Source: Arabidopsis thaliana (Eukaryota > Streptophyta > Magnoliopsida > Brassicales > Brassicaceae). From it: a stretch of DNA of 64,000 bases. The notes below the pieces were generated by a model. The model had not been told where the DNA came from and did not search any database. It worked only from the letters and a program-made list of their open reading frames with translations. A program made the position numbers and the translations under genes. Below, in pieces: positions 1 to 10,849 of this stretch; position 1 is the first letter of the stretch, and each line of letters begins with the position of its first letter. The stretch spans positions 17,299,001-17,363,000 of the forward strand of contig NC_003075.7 of assembly GCF_000001735.4 (NCBI RefSeq), written 5' to 3'.

Positions 1-1337
1 CGAAGACCTAAGAACCCTAACCATTCCTGCTCCTTTCAATACAATCGAAATCTCGCAAGCCCATGGATTCCAGTGCGGTCCCATCATCGATCCTTGAGTG
101 AGATTCACCATGGAAACTCCAACCATTGAGCCTTTTAAAACTTTCAGATCCTTCCTGTTAATCGTTATAGTACGACCGTAGGGGCTCTCGAAATCCGGTT
201 CAGATTCGAAAACATTGAATGTCTTCGCTTTCTTCACCTTCTCCTTCTTCTCTTTCTTCTCTTTCTTCTTCTTGTTATCCACCAAGTCTGCACTTCCAGC
301 AAAGAGCTTTAGTAATCGCGGTTGGAGCTGCCAAGTGTTGGCCACACCTGGTGTGCAAAGCGTCTCACTCACGATCAATGGTGGCTTCGTACGGTTCCTC
401 ATCAGCTCTATAATCCCCTCAGGAACCTAATTAAAACCATTGAATTTAATATATCACTTAATACAACCCAAAATATCCTCTACTAGAGTAAGTTGGGAAG
501 TAAGATATACACAATTCCTATCTTGCTTCCCAAGTAAGATATAGACAATTCGTAACTTATTCATCGGCAGATTAAGACATACCCCAAAAGCTGACTGGAG
601 AATTGTCTCATCAAAACCAAACATTAGATCTGTGATACTCGAATAGGCACCAAAGCAAGGATCCTGCATCCATGGAATACAGATACAATAAGAAGAAGAA
701 AAAGATGTCAAGAAAGTGAAAAAAGAAAGAATCATATCAAACTTATACATGTAAACACTCATCGTTGTTGGAGAAGATTGCGTAAAGCTTAAGTTTGGTT
801 CCAAGGAAGATATCCACCGGTTTGCTCTGTAAGTAGAAAACCGAACCGGGACGTAGCCTGTAAACGTCTCCTAGTCTGATCTCGGTACTCTTCGCTTCCT
901 CGTCAACCCAATTCAGAATCCCACTTCCTATACAAATCACAATCCAATTTTGACCTAAACCGAAACTGATCTGTAAACCAAACCGAAGAAATTTAAACAG
1001 TTTATTATGTACCAGAGTCAACGAAGAAGACCATGTCGGAATGAAGAAGAAGAGGGAGCAAAATTGTGTTTGGCTCCAACGTTATGGAATGTATCTTGTA
1101 AGGTCCCATTCCACCGCATCCATTGCCGATTTGAACGGTTGAGATCTGTCCAAACTTCGTCTCGAAGATTGGTTTCCATTGATCTTTCTTAATCAGAAGA
1201 GGAGACGAAAACCCGCAACATGAAGGCACAGCGACGTCGTATTCTTCAGACTCCTCCGACTTAGCCAACGACTCAGTGCAGAGGAACAAGAGAACGAGAA
1301 GAAGAACAGAGAGTGGCAATACCGCAAATCTAGTCAT
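1..1337 (-). CDS. Vicilin-like cupin (RmlC-like), 5' part, truncated by window start
   Basis: The ATG is at 1337. Exons read as 1337-1013, 927-750, 663-583 and 426 to beyond base 1, all with GT-AG introns and a continuous frame. The protein opens with a hydrophobic signal peptide (about residues 1-25, core LPLSVLLLVLLFLCTESLA). A first cupin barrel follows (VQIGNGCGG, GSGILNWVDEE, RLGDVYRLRPGSVFYLQ), then a Lys/Glu-rich linker (DNKKKKEKKEKKEKVKKAK), then the start of the second cupin barrel (GPHWNPWACEISIVLKG). This is the bicupin plan of 7S/vicilin-like seed proteins that enter the secretory pathway. I recognise it as the At4g36700 product; its C-terminal part lies outside the window. The upstream region carries seed-type motifs, annotated separately. 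Whether it is a true storage protein or only vicilin-like cannot be told from sequence. Confidence 0.93.
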
Positions 1338-1445
1338 TGTGCTCTGTTTTTTTTTTTGTTATTCAATGCAAAGCGTATTAAATCGTAGTATCATATAAAG
1401 GAATGAGAGAAGAAACAGAGAGAGGTTGTAGAGTCGGACAATGAC

Positions 1446-1497
1446 CACGTGGCTTAATGGTTTGGACACGTGTTTGCTTTACGCTGACAAGTGCATG
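1446..1497 (-). promoter_or_regulatory. Seed-type promoter motif cluster: two G-boxes and an RY element
   Basis: Two palindromic CACGTG G-boxes lie at 1446-1451 and 1467-1472, and an RY element (CATGCA on the minus strand) at 1492-1497. They are 110-160 bp upstream of the cupin ATG. RY motifs bind B3 factors (ABI3/FUS3/LEC2) and G-boxes bind bZIP factors; together they are typical of seed-maturation promoters. The motifs are read directly; function is inferred. Confidence 0.6.
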
Positions 1498-4400
1498 GGT
1501 TCCTTTGTTACCAAAAACAAATTGCCGCTAAAATACAAAGCTCGAGTTTGAAAAATCTGGCTGATAAGTGATCATAACTGTTGATGATAACGTTGTGAAG
1601 GTATGAACAACAAAGATGCATAGTTTATATCGCGCGACAGTCGAGTTAAATGACACGGTTCCAAGTGATGGCAGTTCATAGTTTTCATCGATGCGATATT
1701 GAGATATGCATGCATATCGGTATTAGTGGATATGCTTATTTTCCAATACTATGTATTAGCATTATTAACATGTGTTTTGGAAATGAAAACTCGAGAATCT
1801 TTCACATTTCAATTTCATCTGGGCAGATAATGATCACGGACACGTACTGTACATCAAGGTTGAAAATTTGACAGGCCCAATTGTCCATAGTGGTTGGGCT
1901 AGTGTATGTTAGTATGTATGTATGAGTGCCTAACCAAACTGCACTTGTATGCCTGAGAACGGATAATTCTAATCATATCTTTGGGTGATTGGAATCTGTA
2001 TAGATGCAAGAATATGTACCAGAACCAAAATAAAATATAGTGAAAATTATTGATATGATTTAGTAATAATTATTTGAGAGCGTCGTATAAAAAGGACAAC
2101 AAAAACAAATTACATATATATAGAGACGAATCTACAAGCCATGGTTATAAGAGTGATGATCGGCTCGCCGAAGTTTACACGTAAAATCCCAAAAATGGAA
2201 ATACCAAAATATAAAATAGAATCAAACAAAGTTGGTAACGTGTGGAAATTAAAGACATTAACTATATGGTGCTAATTGATTTAGGAATTAGGAAGTGTGT
2301 TTGACTTTATATGGATGACGAAAAATATATTCGATGTCACTTCCATCATGGAAGTGAAGTTACGTACTGACTCGTGAGTGTGTTTGGTTAATTGTTGGCT
2401 CGTGGACAAAATAACTTTTATATGATCTCAAGTCTAATACTTATCATATCATACCTTAACGGTCATAAGCAGTTCGTATGTTTGGCTCTACGTGTAAGTG
2501 AAAAAGTTACGCTCTACAATCATGCTAAATACTTATTTACTTATAATAAAAAATTGTTTCTATTTATAGCTAAGATGGATTAGTGAAGTCCCTAAACATC
2601 ATAAGCAAGACATATATAGGGGAATTTGCGTTTTGTTAGACCAAGACTATACTTTGTACAAATGAATTAATTCAGATTTATCCTTTTTATGATGAGTTTA
2701 TATTTGTTTTTTATTCGAGAAAATAGATGACCTCTAGAATCAGTGAGATGCTAGCCGAATACCTAGTACTAAGTATATAAGAATTGTTTTGACAGTATCA
2801 AGTGATGGTAAATATTTTGTTTTGAGAGTACAATGTTTTGTTTCTAAGAGCATTTTATCATCTTTACAAGTAACAGAGCATACTTGTTGGTACGTACTAG
2901 ACATCAATTTGTTGTGATGATATATCATATATATGATCTTAAAAACTATATATAAGAAAAAAAGATGTGATCGTATAATTTTTTTTTTTTTAAATGTAAA
3001 CGATCAAACAATGAATGATTCCATTCATCAAAAATTTAAAGTATATTTTATCACGAACAATCATTTTACTAAAAATCAATTATTAAAAGGGGGTAAATTA
3101 ATAATTTTAAAAACGTGTAAAGTAATATATTCTTGACGGGGAAGAGTTTCCAACGCATGTTGTGACTACTCAATGAGTTGCAAAATAGAACATCCTCCTC
3201 CATTTATTTTCACTTTCAATTTTTGTCGGTACATTATATATTAATGTTTTTGTTTAACTTAATTATAAATTTAATGTTACGCTAATATTATTTTTTACAC
3301 CACCAGCTTTATTCACAGTATCGAAAATACATAAACAAAATTTTAGTTAGAAAATTGTAACTGAATTAAAATTAAATGATTTACATTTGACAAAAAAAAA
3401 AAAAAAAAAAAAACAAATCTACACCAAATAGAATAATGTTTACTAAATCATTACGAGACTTACCAATCGATCGACTTAGTATAACACACATATATACTTA
3501 TATATTTTTATATCAACGGTCTAATTTAATACTTACTCAATAATTTATAGCTACAATCAGTCGATCCAAAATTTAGATTAAATTCTTGTAGTATGCATAC
3601 GGATAGTTATAGAAAAAAAAATAAACAATGAAAAGTTAAAACAATTTCTCCGTTACTACTTTTCATTCTTGTGGGAATGATATTTTAATGGAGAACGATC
3701 TTTTATTTTTACTATTTAAGTATTTTATTTATTGTGAATGACATAAAATAGGAATCTACTAAAAAAAATTGCTTTTGTGAGGATGAAGCTTCTCTCTTTT
3801 GATTAGAAGGAAGAAGCGTCTGTGTGTAGTCTATCATCGGCCTCTCCTTCCTTTCCTTACTTCCTAAGTATTATGACCTTTTTGTGTAGTGGGGTTTGAG
3901 AAATTATCTCCCAAGAAAATACACAACTGTCTCTTTTTCTATTATAAAATTTAGATTTTATTACAATTATTATATCAAGAAAAAATATTACTACCAGATA
4001 GTTGTACAAAACACTATATCACCATTTTACGTTGAATTTTGACATGTTAACTAAAAGATTGGATAATCAAATCATGTCTTTAATTTTGGTTTATTTTAAT
4101 CACAGGATACTAAACACACAAAGTTTACAAATTCATAACCTTCAAATTAAAAACAACTTATGAGAATTGAATAATATGTTTTGGCGATATTATATTATTA
4201 CACAGGTTCTCAGCAGTCAGCACAACAACTTAAAATTTTCTTTATCAAAAACAGTTTATGAGACATTATACTTAGTATAAATCACGGTATACATATTATA
4301 AAACTACCAACACAGAAACGAATAATAAGAAAGAAACCTTTGGCAGTGGGACAATTTTGGTAACGAGAGGATCCATTGGTCGATCAGTAAAAGAATATTG

Positions 4401-6828
4401 TCAGAGTGGGAATATAAGATATGATCGTCATTCATTTGTTTTTAATATACAATCACGTGTGTTAATAAATAGAACTTGTATTAATTACCAACATTATTTA
4501 TGAAATATTCTTTTCTTTTTCGACAAACTCCAATCATGTGTAGGGAAGATATTGCCATATTTGGAGACGTTAGTGTATATGCAGAATAATTATCATTCAT
4601 AAATTGTATTGCATATAATTAAAACGTTCGTTACCCAATATCAGATGGATTTAAATAAAATAGTTGTACACATAGGGCCATCATTTTTTCAGGGAATTAG
4701 CTGTATGAACGAGAATCAAAAGTGATAGTGTAATGATTTTCAAGCTAACAAGACGTAACATTTTGGTGGTCTGTGGACGAAATAATTTCTGAGCATAATG
4801 AAAACATTGGTCTAATACTGGCATTTTATTATTATTATTATTATTTTATTATTTGTTTAAAATACTGGCAATTCAATCTAACAAAAAAAAGGCAACTAAT
4901 TTGGCGAGTGATTTCAGTTCGATAAATCATTGATTATTTTTCTTGCATGTTCCACATATATAAACTATAATATTATGGTATTTTATGTATGATCCTCGAA
5001 AATAAACTAACTAGTTGTTAAGCATGAGATTAGGATACAAGTGGATCCCATTGCATGTAGGCGTTCATACGGTGGAATATTAAACTTGATTATTTCTCTT
5101 AAATTTTTAAAACATAACAGAAATGTGGGCTTAATCATTAATTTAATGAGAAACAACTAAAAAAAGTTGCCACAAAAAGAACTTTTAGTATTTTAGTGTG
5201 TTAATTGAGCCGCTATACCGCATAAAATCTAAATTATATAACACAGATGAAGACTTATGTAAGAAAAAAAGTTGAATTATGTTAGGAAAAAGGTGTATTA
5301 ATGAGAGGAACCTTTTCTCCACGATATTAAAGGTTGAATAATGTCTCAATGAGAAGAAGCTTTTCTTCACGAGAACTATATGATGTTTAAATTTCGCAAA
5401 CTAGGCCATATTTTGCGAAAATGGTGAGTTATTAACCTAATATGATCAAACATTCCTAATTACACAAGGAAAAAAAAAAGAGAGTATATTCAAAAGATTG
5501 AGGAAATGGTTTTGCATTCTGGTACACCAAACCAAATAGAAAAGAAAGAAAACAAAAAAGGAAGGTAAATTTCCATGAAAATGAAAGCAATAAGTGAAGG
5601 AGAGAACATATTCTTTCTTTTTCCTTTGCGAGTTAGAGAGAAGAGTGGGGGGCTAAGCAAAAGAAAGAAGTGGGCGTGATTCTTACGCGCTGACTTAATG
5701 ATCAGTCAATCTCTGGCCCATGGGCTTCTCGGTCATTTTCTCCGACATTATTACCTCAAAAGTTAGCCCATTGTGGACCCGCTTACTTTCCCCCTGCTTT
5801 TTACCGTGTTATGTGGGCTCCACATAAAGCCCAGTGGTCACTCCCTTTTTCCTTTCCTTTGTTTTTTGTCGCAAGCAGCGGGGATTAGTGTCCGTTAAAC
5901 ATCATCGACTCAAATTGTTTCATGCAATTTTCCCCTTTTTTATTGGTTATCAATCGAATAAACCTCTCTAGCTTTTGTAACTAGTTTGAGATTATTATGT
6001 GATATATGCACGGTACTAAATAAATACATAATATTGTATTTTGTGTGGTACTAACAACTAGGTTTAGTGAGAATAAAAACGACGTTGTAGAGTTTGTTTA
6101 GTAAGAATATTTTTGTCCAACACAAACTACTTTTAAAAAAAAATTCCAAACGTTGATATACCTATTGCCTATTGGAATAATCAACGCAGATTCATAGTTT
6201 TTTATTTATCTCCATACTTGGGTCAAAAACGTATGAGATTTAATGATCGAAAACAATATCCACAAATATGAAATATTTTAACGCTGATCTCAAACTCAGG
6301 TACAACATAGTTACATATAGCCGTGCTGCTATGTTTGAGAAAGATTATTTTTGATCACTTAAATTGTCATATGTAATAAAAAAAAACTTTCAGTTAAATG
6401 TTTTTGTAAAATACTGTTTAAAATTTTAGGATGAAAAAGACTGAAAAAAAACCACTCAGACAAAAAAAAGAGAGAAATCATTAACCTTTTTAAAACATCC
6501 TTTTTCTCTTTTATTTTCAACTTTCACATTCTTGATGATCAACATAGTGGAGCTTGGATCTCTTTTCAATCAAATGATTTATTTTTATTTTTAAAGCAGA
6601 GGAACTTTATTTGTATTTTATCCCTTTAAAGAGCTGTAGAAGTTTCCTTTTCATTAGCTACAGAAGTTGCTAGTTGTGCATAGTATATAGTTTTGGAGAT
6701 ATATTATGAGAAATTAATACAAAATAAAAACTGATTTAAAATCTTTCAGTTGAATTTCATGTGAAATAGTATGTTATTAATAAAAAACGGAATCATATAC
6801 AAATCATTGTCAATCAGATTGTTTCGTG
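1498..6828. other. Long AT-rich spacer, no gene found
   Basis: About 5.3 kb between the cupin promoter and HAM4. Only short open frames are present, without recognisable domains or coding bias. It contains A/T tracts (a run of about 22 A near 3391-3413), an ATT microsatellite near 4827-4846 and many AT palindromes. It probably holds distal regulatory DNA of HAM4. I see no tRNA, transposon termini or conserved protein fragment. Confidence 0.6.
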
Positions 6829-6836
6829 TATAAATA
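6829..6836 (+). promoter_or_regulatory. TATA box of HAM4
   Basis: TATAAATA lies 224 bp upstream of the chosen HAM4 ATG. It implies transcription starts near 6860 and a leader of about 200 nt. An in-frame upstream ATG at 6826 lies before this TATA box and is therefore probably not transcribed. Confidence 0.55.
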
Positions 6837-7059
6837 TTATTCTGTAAAACCAAACAAACCCGGATCAGACACGGTTACCAAAGTTGAAATCTCTTTATTT
6901 GCACGCACTCACTCAAAGATAAAAAGCTTACCACTCTCACCTTTCAAAAGCCCCGCCACCTTCTTCTTCTCCCACACACAAAGAAAAAAGACAGAAAGAA
7001 AAAAACTTTTTTTCTTTTCGTTAAAGGCTCCACCTTTCTTTCTTCTTAACACACAACAC

Positions 7060-8520
7060 ATGAAAATCCCTGCATCATCTCCTCAAGACACGACCAACAA
7101 CAACAACAACACTAATAGTACTGATAGTAATCACTTATCAATGGACGAACATGTCATGCGTTCAATGGATTGGGATTCCATCATGAAAGAATTGGAGCTT
7201 GATGACGATTCTGCTCCTAACTCACTTAAAACCGGTTTCACCACAACCACAACAGATTCTACTATTTTGCCTCTTTACGCCGTCGATTCAAATCTCCCTG
7301 GCTTTCCCGATCAGATTCAACCGTCGGATTTCGAATCGTCTTCCGATGTTTATCCTGGTCAGAACCAAACAACTGGGTACGGTTTTAATTCTCTTGATAG
7401 TGTCGACAATGGAGGATTTGATTTCATTGAAGATCTCATCCGAGTCGTGGATTGTGTTGAATCGGACGAGTTACAACTCGCTCAGGTGGTTTTATCACGG
7501 CTTAATCAACGCTTGAGATCTCCGGCGGGTAGACCGTTACAGAGAGCTGCGTTTTACTTTAAGGAAGCTCTCGGTTCGTTTTTAACCGGATCAAACCGGA
7601 ATCCAATCCGGTTATCTTCTTGGTCCGAGATTGTTCAGAGGATCCGAGCGATTAAGGAATATTCCGGGATTTCTCCGATCCCTCTCTTCTCTCATTTCAC
7701 GGCGAATCAAGCGATACTCGATTCGTTGAGCTCGCAGTCGTCTTCTCCGTTTGTTCACGTGGTGGATTTTGAGATTGGATTCGGTGGCCAATACGCATCG
7801 CTTATGAGAGAAATCACTGAGAAATCTGTAAGCGGTGGATTTTTAAGAGTTACGGCAGTGGTGGCGGAGGAGTGCGCCGTAGAGACGCGACTAGTGAAAG
7901 AAAACCTAACTCAATTCGCGGCGGAGATGAAAATTCGTTTCCAGATTGAGTTTGTGCTGATGAAGACTTTTGAGATGTTATCTTTCAAAGCGATTAGGTT
8001 TGTTGAGGGGGAGAGGACCGTCGTTTTGATTTCCCCGGCGATATTTCGTCGTCTAAGTGGAATCACTGATTTTGTTAACAATTTACGGAGAGTATCACCT
8101 AAGGTCGTTGTATTCGTGGATAGTGAAGGATGGACGGAGATCGCCGGATCTGGATCATTCCGGCGAGAGTTTGTTAGCGCTCTTGAGTTCTACACGATGG
8201 TGCTGGAGTCGCTCGACGCTGCAGCTCCTCCCGGAGATTTGGTGAAGAAGATAGTGGAAGCGTTCGTTCTACGACCGAAGATCTCCGCTGCGGTAGAAAC
8301 GGCGGCTGACAGGAGACACACCGGCGAAATGACTTGGCGGGAAGCGTTTTGCGCCGCCGGGATGAGGCCGATACAGCTAAGCCAGTTCGCCGACTTTCAA
8401 GCTGAGTGTTTATTGGAGAAAGCGCAAGTTAGAGGATTCCACGTGGCGAAACGACAAGGAGAATTGGTGCTGTGCTGGCATGGAAGAGCACTTGTTGCCA
8501 CATCAGCTTGGCGGTTTTAG
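7060..8520 (+). CDS. HAM4: GRAS-domain transcription regulator HAM4 / SCL15
   Basis: Intronless, 486 aa from the ATG at 7060. The frame is open upstream to 6826 (564 aa in all), but that extension precedes or overlaps the TATA box, and 486 aa is the length I know for SCL15. The N-terminus is Asn/Thr-rich and disordered. The GRAS domain then runs to the C-terminus: leucine-rich region (LIRVVDCVESDELQLAQVVLSRLNQRL), VHIID-type motif VHVVDFEIGFGGQYASL at about residues 232-248, a second leucine-rich region, PFYRE-type REFVSALEFYTMVLESLDA, and the SAW end WHGRALVATSAWRF. HAIRY MERISTEM proteins act in the nucleus with WUSCHEL/WOX partners to hold meristem cells undifferentiated; SCL15 is reported to repress seed-maturation genes with HDA19. 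The miR171 target present in HAM1-3 is degraded here (7488-7508). Confidence 0.97.
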   Translation: MKIPASSPQDTTNNNNNTNSTDSNHLSMDEHVMRSMDWDSIMKELELDDDSAPNSLKTGFTTTTTDSTILPLYAVDSNLPGFPDQIQPSDFESSSDVYPGQNQTTGYGFNSLDSVDNGGFDFIEDLIRVVDCVESDELQLAQVVLSRLNQRLRSPAGRPLQRAAFYFKEALGSFLTGSNRNPIRLSSWSEIVQRIRAIKEYSGISPIPLFSHFTANQAILDSLSSQSSSPFVHVVDFEIGFGGQYASLMREITEKSVSGGFLRVTAVVAEECAVETRLVKENLTQFAAEMKIRFQIEFVLMKTFEMLSFKAIRFVEGERTVVLISPAIFRRLSGITDFVNNLRRVSPKVVVFVDSEGWTEIAGSGSFRREFVSALEFYTMVLESLDAAAPPGDLVKKIVEAFVLRPKISAAVETAADRRHTGEMTWREAFCAAGMRPIQLSQFADFQAECLLEKAQVRGFHVAKRQGELVLCWHGRALVATSAWRF

Positions 8521-8768
8521 ATAAACCGGGTTTGGTTTAACAATATGATATAGAATAGAATAATTGTATTTACCGCCTTTAATATCTCTTTTCTTTTTGC
8601 TGTTTATCTTTCAAATAAAGAAATAAAAATATTTCTTACGAAGAGTCTCTGTATGAGCTAGAGTCTTTTAATGATTCATAATCTCCTCTATTCAAAACAC
8701 AAGTGACCTTTTTTTTGCGAGTGTGCGAGTTCGTCGTCAATTTGGTAAAACCGTCGTACGAATCGCCG

Positions 8769-10668
8769 ATGAGCGGGTTTGCTTCACAGATTCCATCCAT
8801 GGCGCTTCTTGGATCTGGACTCACCGGCGAGGTAATCTTCCTTTAGTTTGATTGATGTTTCCGATTGTACGGCTTTTGTTCCGATCCGTGATTTGGGGAT
8901 TCGTGATAAAGTTTATGATTAAATATGTATATTTAGGATTCCTTCATCTTCTGCCTTGTTGGAATTCAGATTTCTTCTGTACTGGATTGTTTTTTTGTTT
9001 GGATTACTCTTTGACAAAAGCCGATTAGAGAAAGAGGTGTTTCAATTCCTGATCATGTGGATATTCTCAACTTTTGGATTGAGAGAAACAATTGTTTTTC
9101 TCAATGGAATTTTCAGGTTGGGTTGCGTGTATTGTTCTCTCCACTTAGTTCCAATATCGTACTTCGTACAGCATGGTGAGTTTTTTTTATTGTAAGGTGA
9201 AGAAAGCCATATAGTTGCTAGAATCAATGGTACAGGTAGACGAATGAATTGGAGGAATGATTTGATTGGTGAGATTGTGATCTGATTGAGTGATTCTCAT
9301 TACATGTGAAGCAATGGGGTAGGGAGGGAGTTTTTTTTTTTTTTTTTTTTTTTGTTGACATAGTTATTAACTTAGCCGAGTGGACAAGGGTTCTATTCTA
9401 CTTGTTGTGATACTTTAGGGTATCTTTTGGACAAGGGTCAATCTATTGTTGGGGAATCTGGATTCTTTTTGTTTTATCCGAGTTTTTGGTTATTTTCTCT
9501 ATTAGAAGGTGTTATAGCTGTAGTTGACTAAAGGATTCGGTTATAAAGGACACGTTTGTGTGGTATGTCTGAAACTTGTTTCCTGCAGCTGCTCCATTGG
9601 CATCGGTTTGCCTGTGTACTCTACCTTCAAGGCAATTGAGAGTGGAGATGAGAATGAACAACAAAAGATGCTTATTTACTGGGCAGGTGGGATATTGTTA
9701 CTGCAATTGTTATGACCTTTCTAATTGCTTTCCTTATTCTTTGACTGTTTATCTTCAATAGTTTTTTTTCAATCTCCCTTGGCCTTCTTTCACATGGAAT
9801 TTGATGGGGTTTTTTCTCTATCTTCACCTTCTTTGCAGCTTATGGTTCTTTCAGCCTTGTTGAAGTGTTCACGGACAAGATCATTTCCTGGTATGATTGA
9901 CATCTTGAAACTATATACAATATCTTGATGGTTTTGCTGTTATGTTAGACAAATAAGATATTTCTTCTAATGGACTTTATCGAGAGAAATGGCTTGATTA
10001 TCTCGATAAACTCGCAAAGTATTGATACTCAATAACCTCGATTATTTGCAGGTTCCCGCTGTACTATCATGTGAAGTTTGCGTTCCTCGTCTGGCTTCAA
10101 CTCCCAACTGTTGAGGTACCTATCGGAATCTCTTTAAACCATCATCTAACGAGTAGGCAGCTTTAACCCGTGGTACTCATCAGTTCTGATATTCTCTATA
10201 TTCTTATTTGCCGACAACAGGGATCAAAACAGATATACAACAACCAGATCCGTCCTTTCCTCTTACGACACCAAGCTAGAGTGGACCAACTTGTGGATGG
10301 TGTATATGGGGAAATGGTACACGATTGCTTTCTTTTGAACTCCCTTATTCTTCAGTCACTTTTAACTAACGCTTTAAAACAAAACAAAAAACTGCAGGTG
10401 AAGGTCGTTAGGTCACACCAAGGAGAAATACGGTTTGTCCGAGCAATGATTGCCAAAATCTTGGGATCAGGTTTGTTTCGGAACTCTAATTTTCTATCTT
10501 TAGTGTAATACTTTGCTATCAGGGTATTGAACTGACTATTTTATTTGTACTTGCTGTGTTGTTCCAACAGTCAACGAGGATGCACCACGACTAGGAGAAA
10601 TAGCAAATGGTAGCCCCGTTTCAGAAACAAACTCGGATTCAGAATCCGATTCCAATCACGAAGACTAA
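8769..10668 (+). CDS. HVA22K: HVA22-like protein K (TB2/DP1/REEP family)
   Basis: Eight exons: 8769-8831, 9117-9175, 9589-9686, 9839-9890, 10052-10115, 10221-10316, 10398-10470, 10571-10668. They join to 603 nt, 200 aa. A second in-frame ATG at 8799 would give 190 aa; the first is preferred because it gives the expected length. The TB2/DP1/HVA22 domain is clear: GIGLPVYSTFKAIES, then a membrane hairpin (YWAAYGSFSLVEVF, then FPLYYHVKFAFLVWLQLP) and the family signature QIYNNQIRPFLLRHQARVD. The tail is acidic (SDSESDSNHED). HVA22 and REEP proteins shape tubular ER membrane and influence vesicle traffic; some plant members respond to ABA and stress. Its stop lies only 181 bp from the GBF1 stop on the opposite strand, so the 3' UTRs probably overlap. 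Intron 2 holds a run of 24 T near 9331. Confidence 0.95.
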
Positions 10669-10849
10669 TAAAACAAAGTGTAATCGTAGCTTTTGCAGCT
10701 TCTACAGTCTTGTAGGTCAAATCTCTATTACACAAAAATGTCAAACGATTGTATAGTTACGTAATCTCAAATGACTTTGGACTCAGTTTTTTTTATCCGG
10801 TGTTGAAAAATCCCAATAATCCGTTGTAAAGTTCCAATTTTCCTAAGTG

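Noticed and set aside
3391..3413. Long A tract that might be another retroposed tail
   Set aside because: The sequences on either side share no direct repeat, so there is no target-site evidence.
9331..9354. Run of 24 T in HVA22K intron 2 as a tail insertion
   Set aside because: Flanks GGGAGGGAG and GTTGACATAG are not repeated; ordinary homopolymer.
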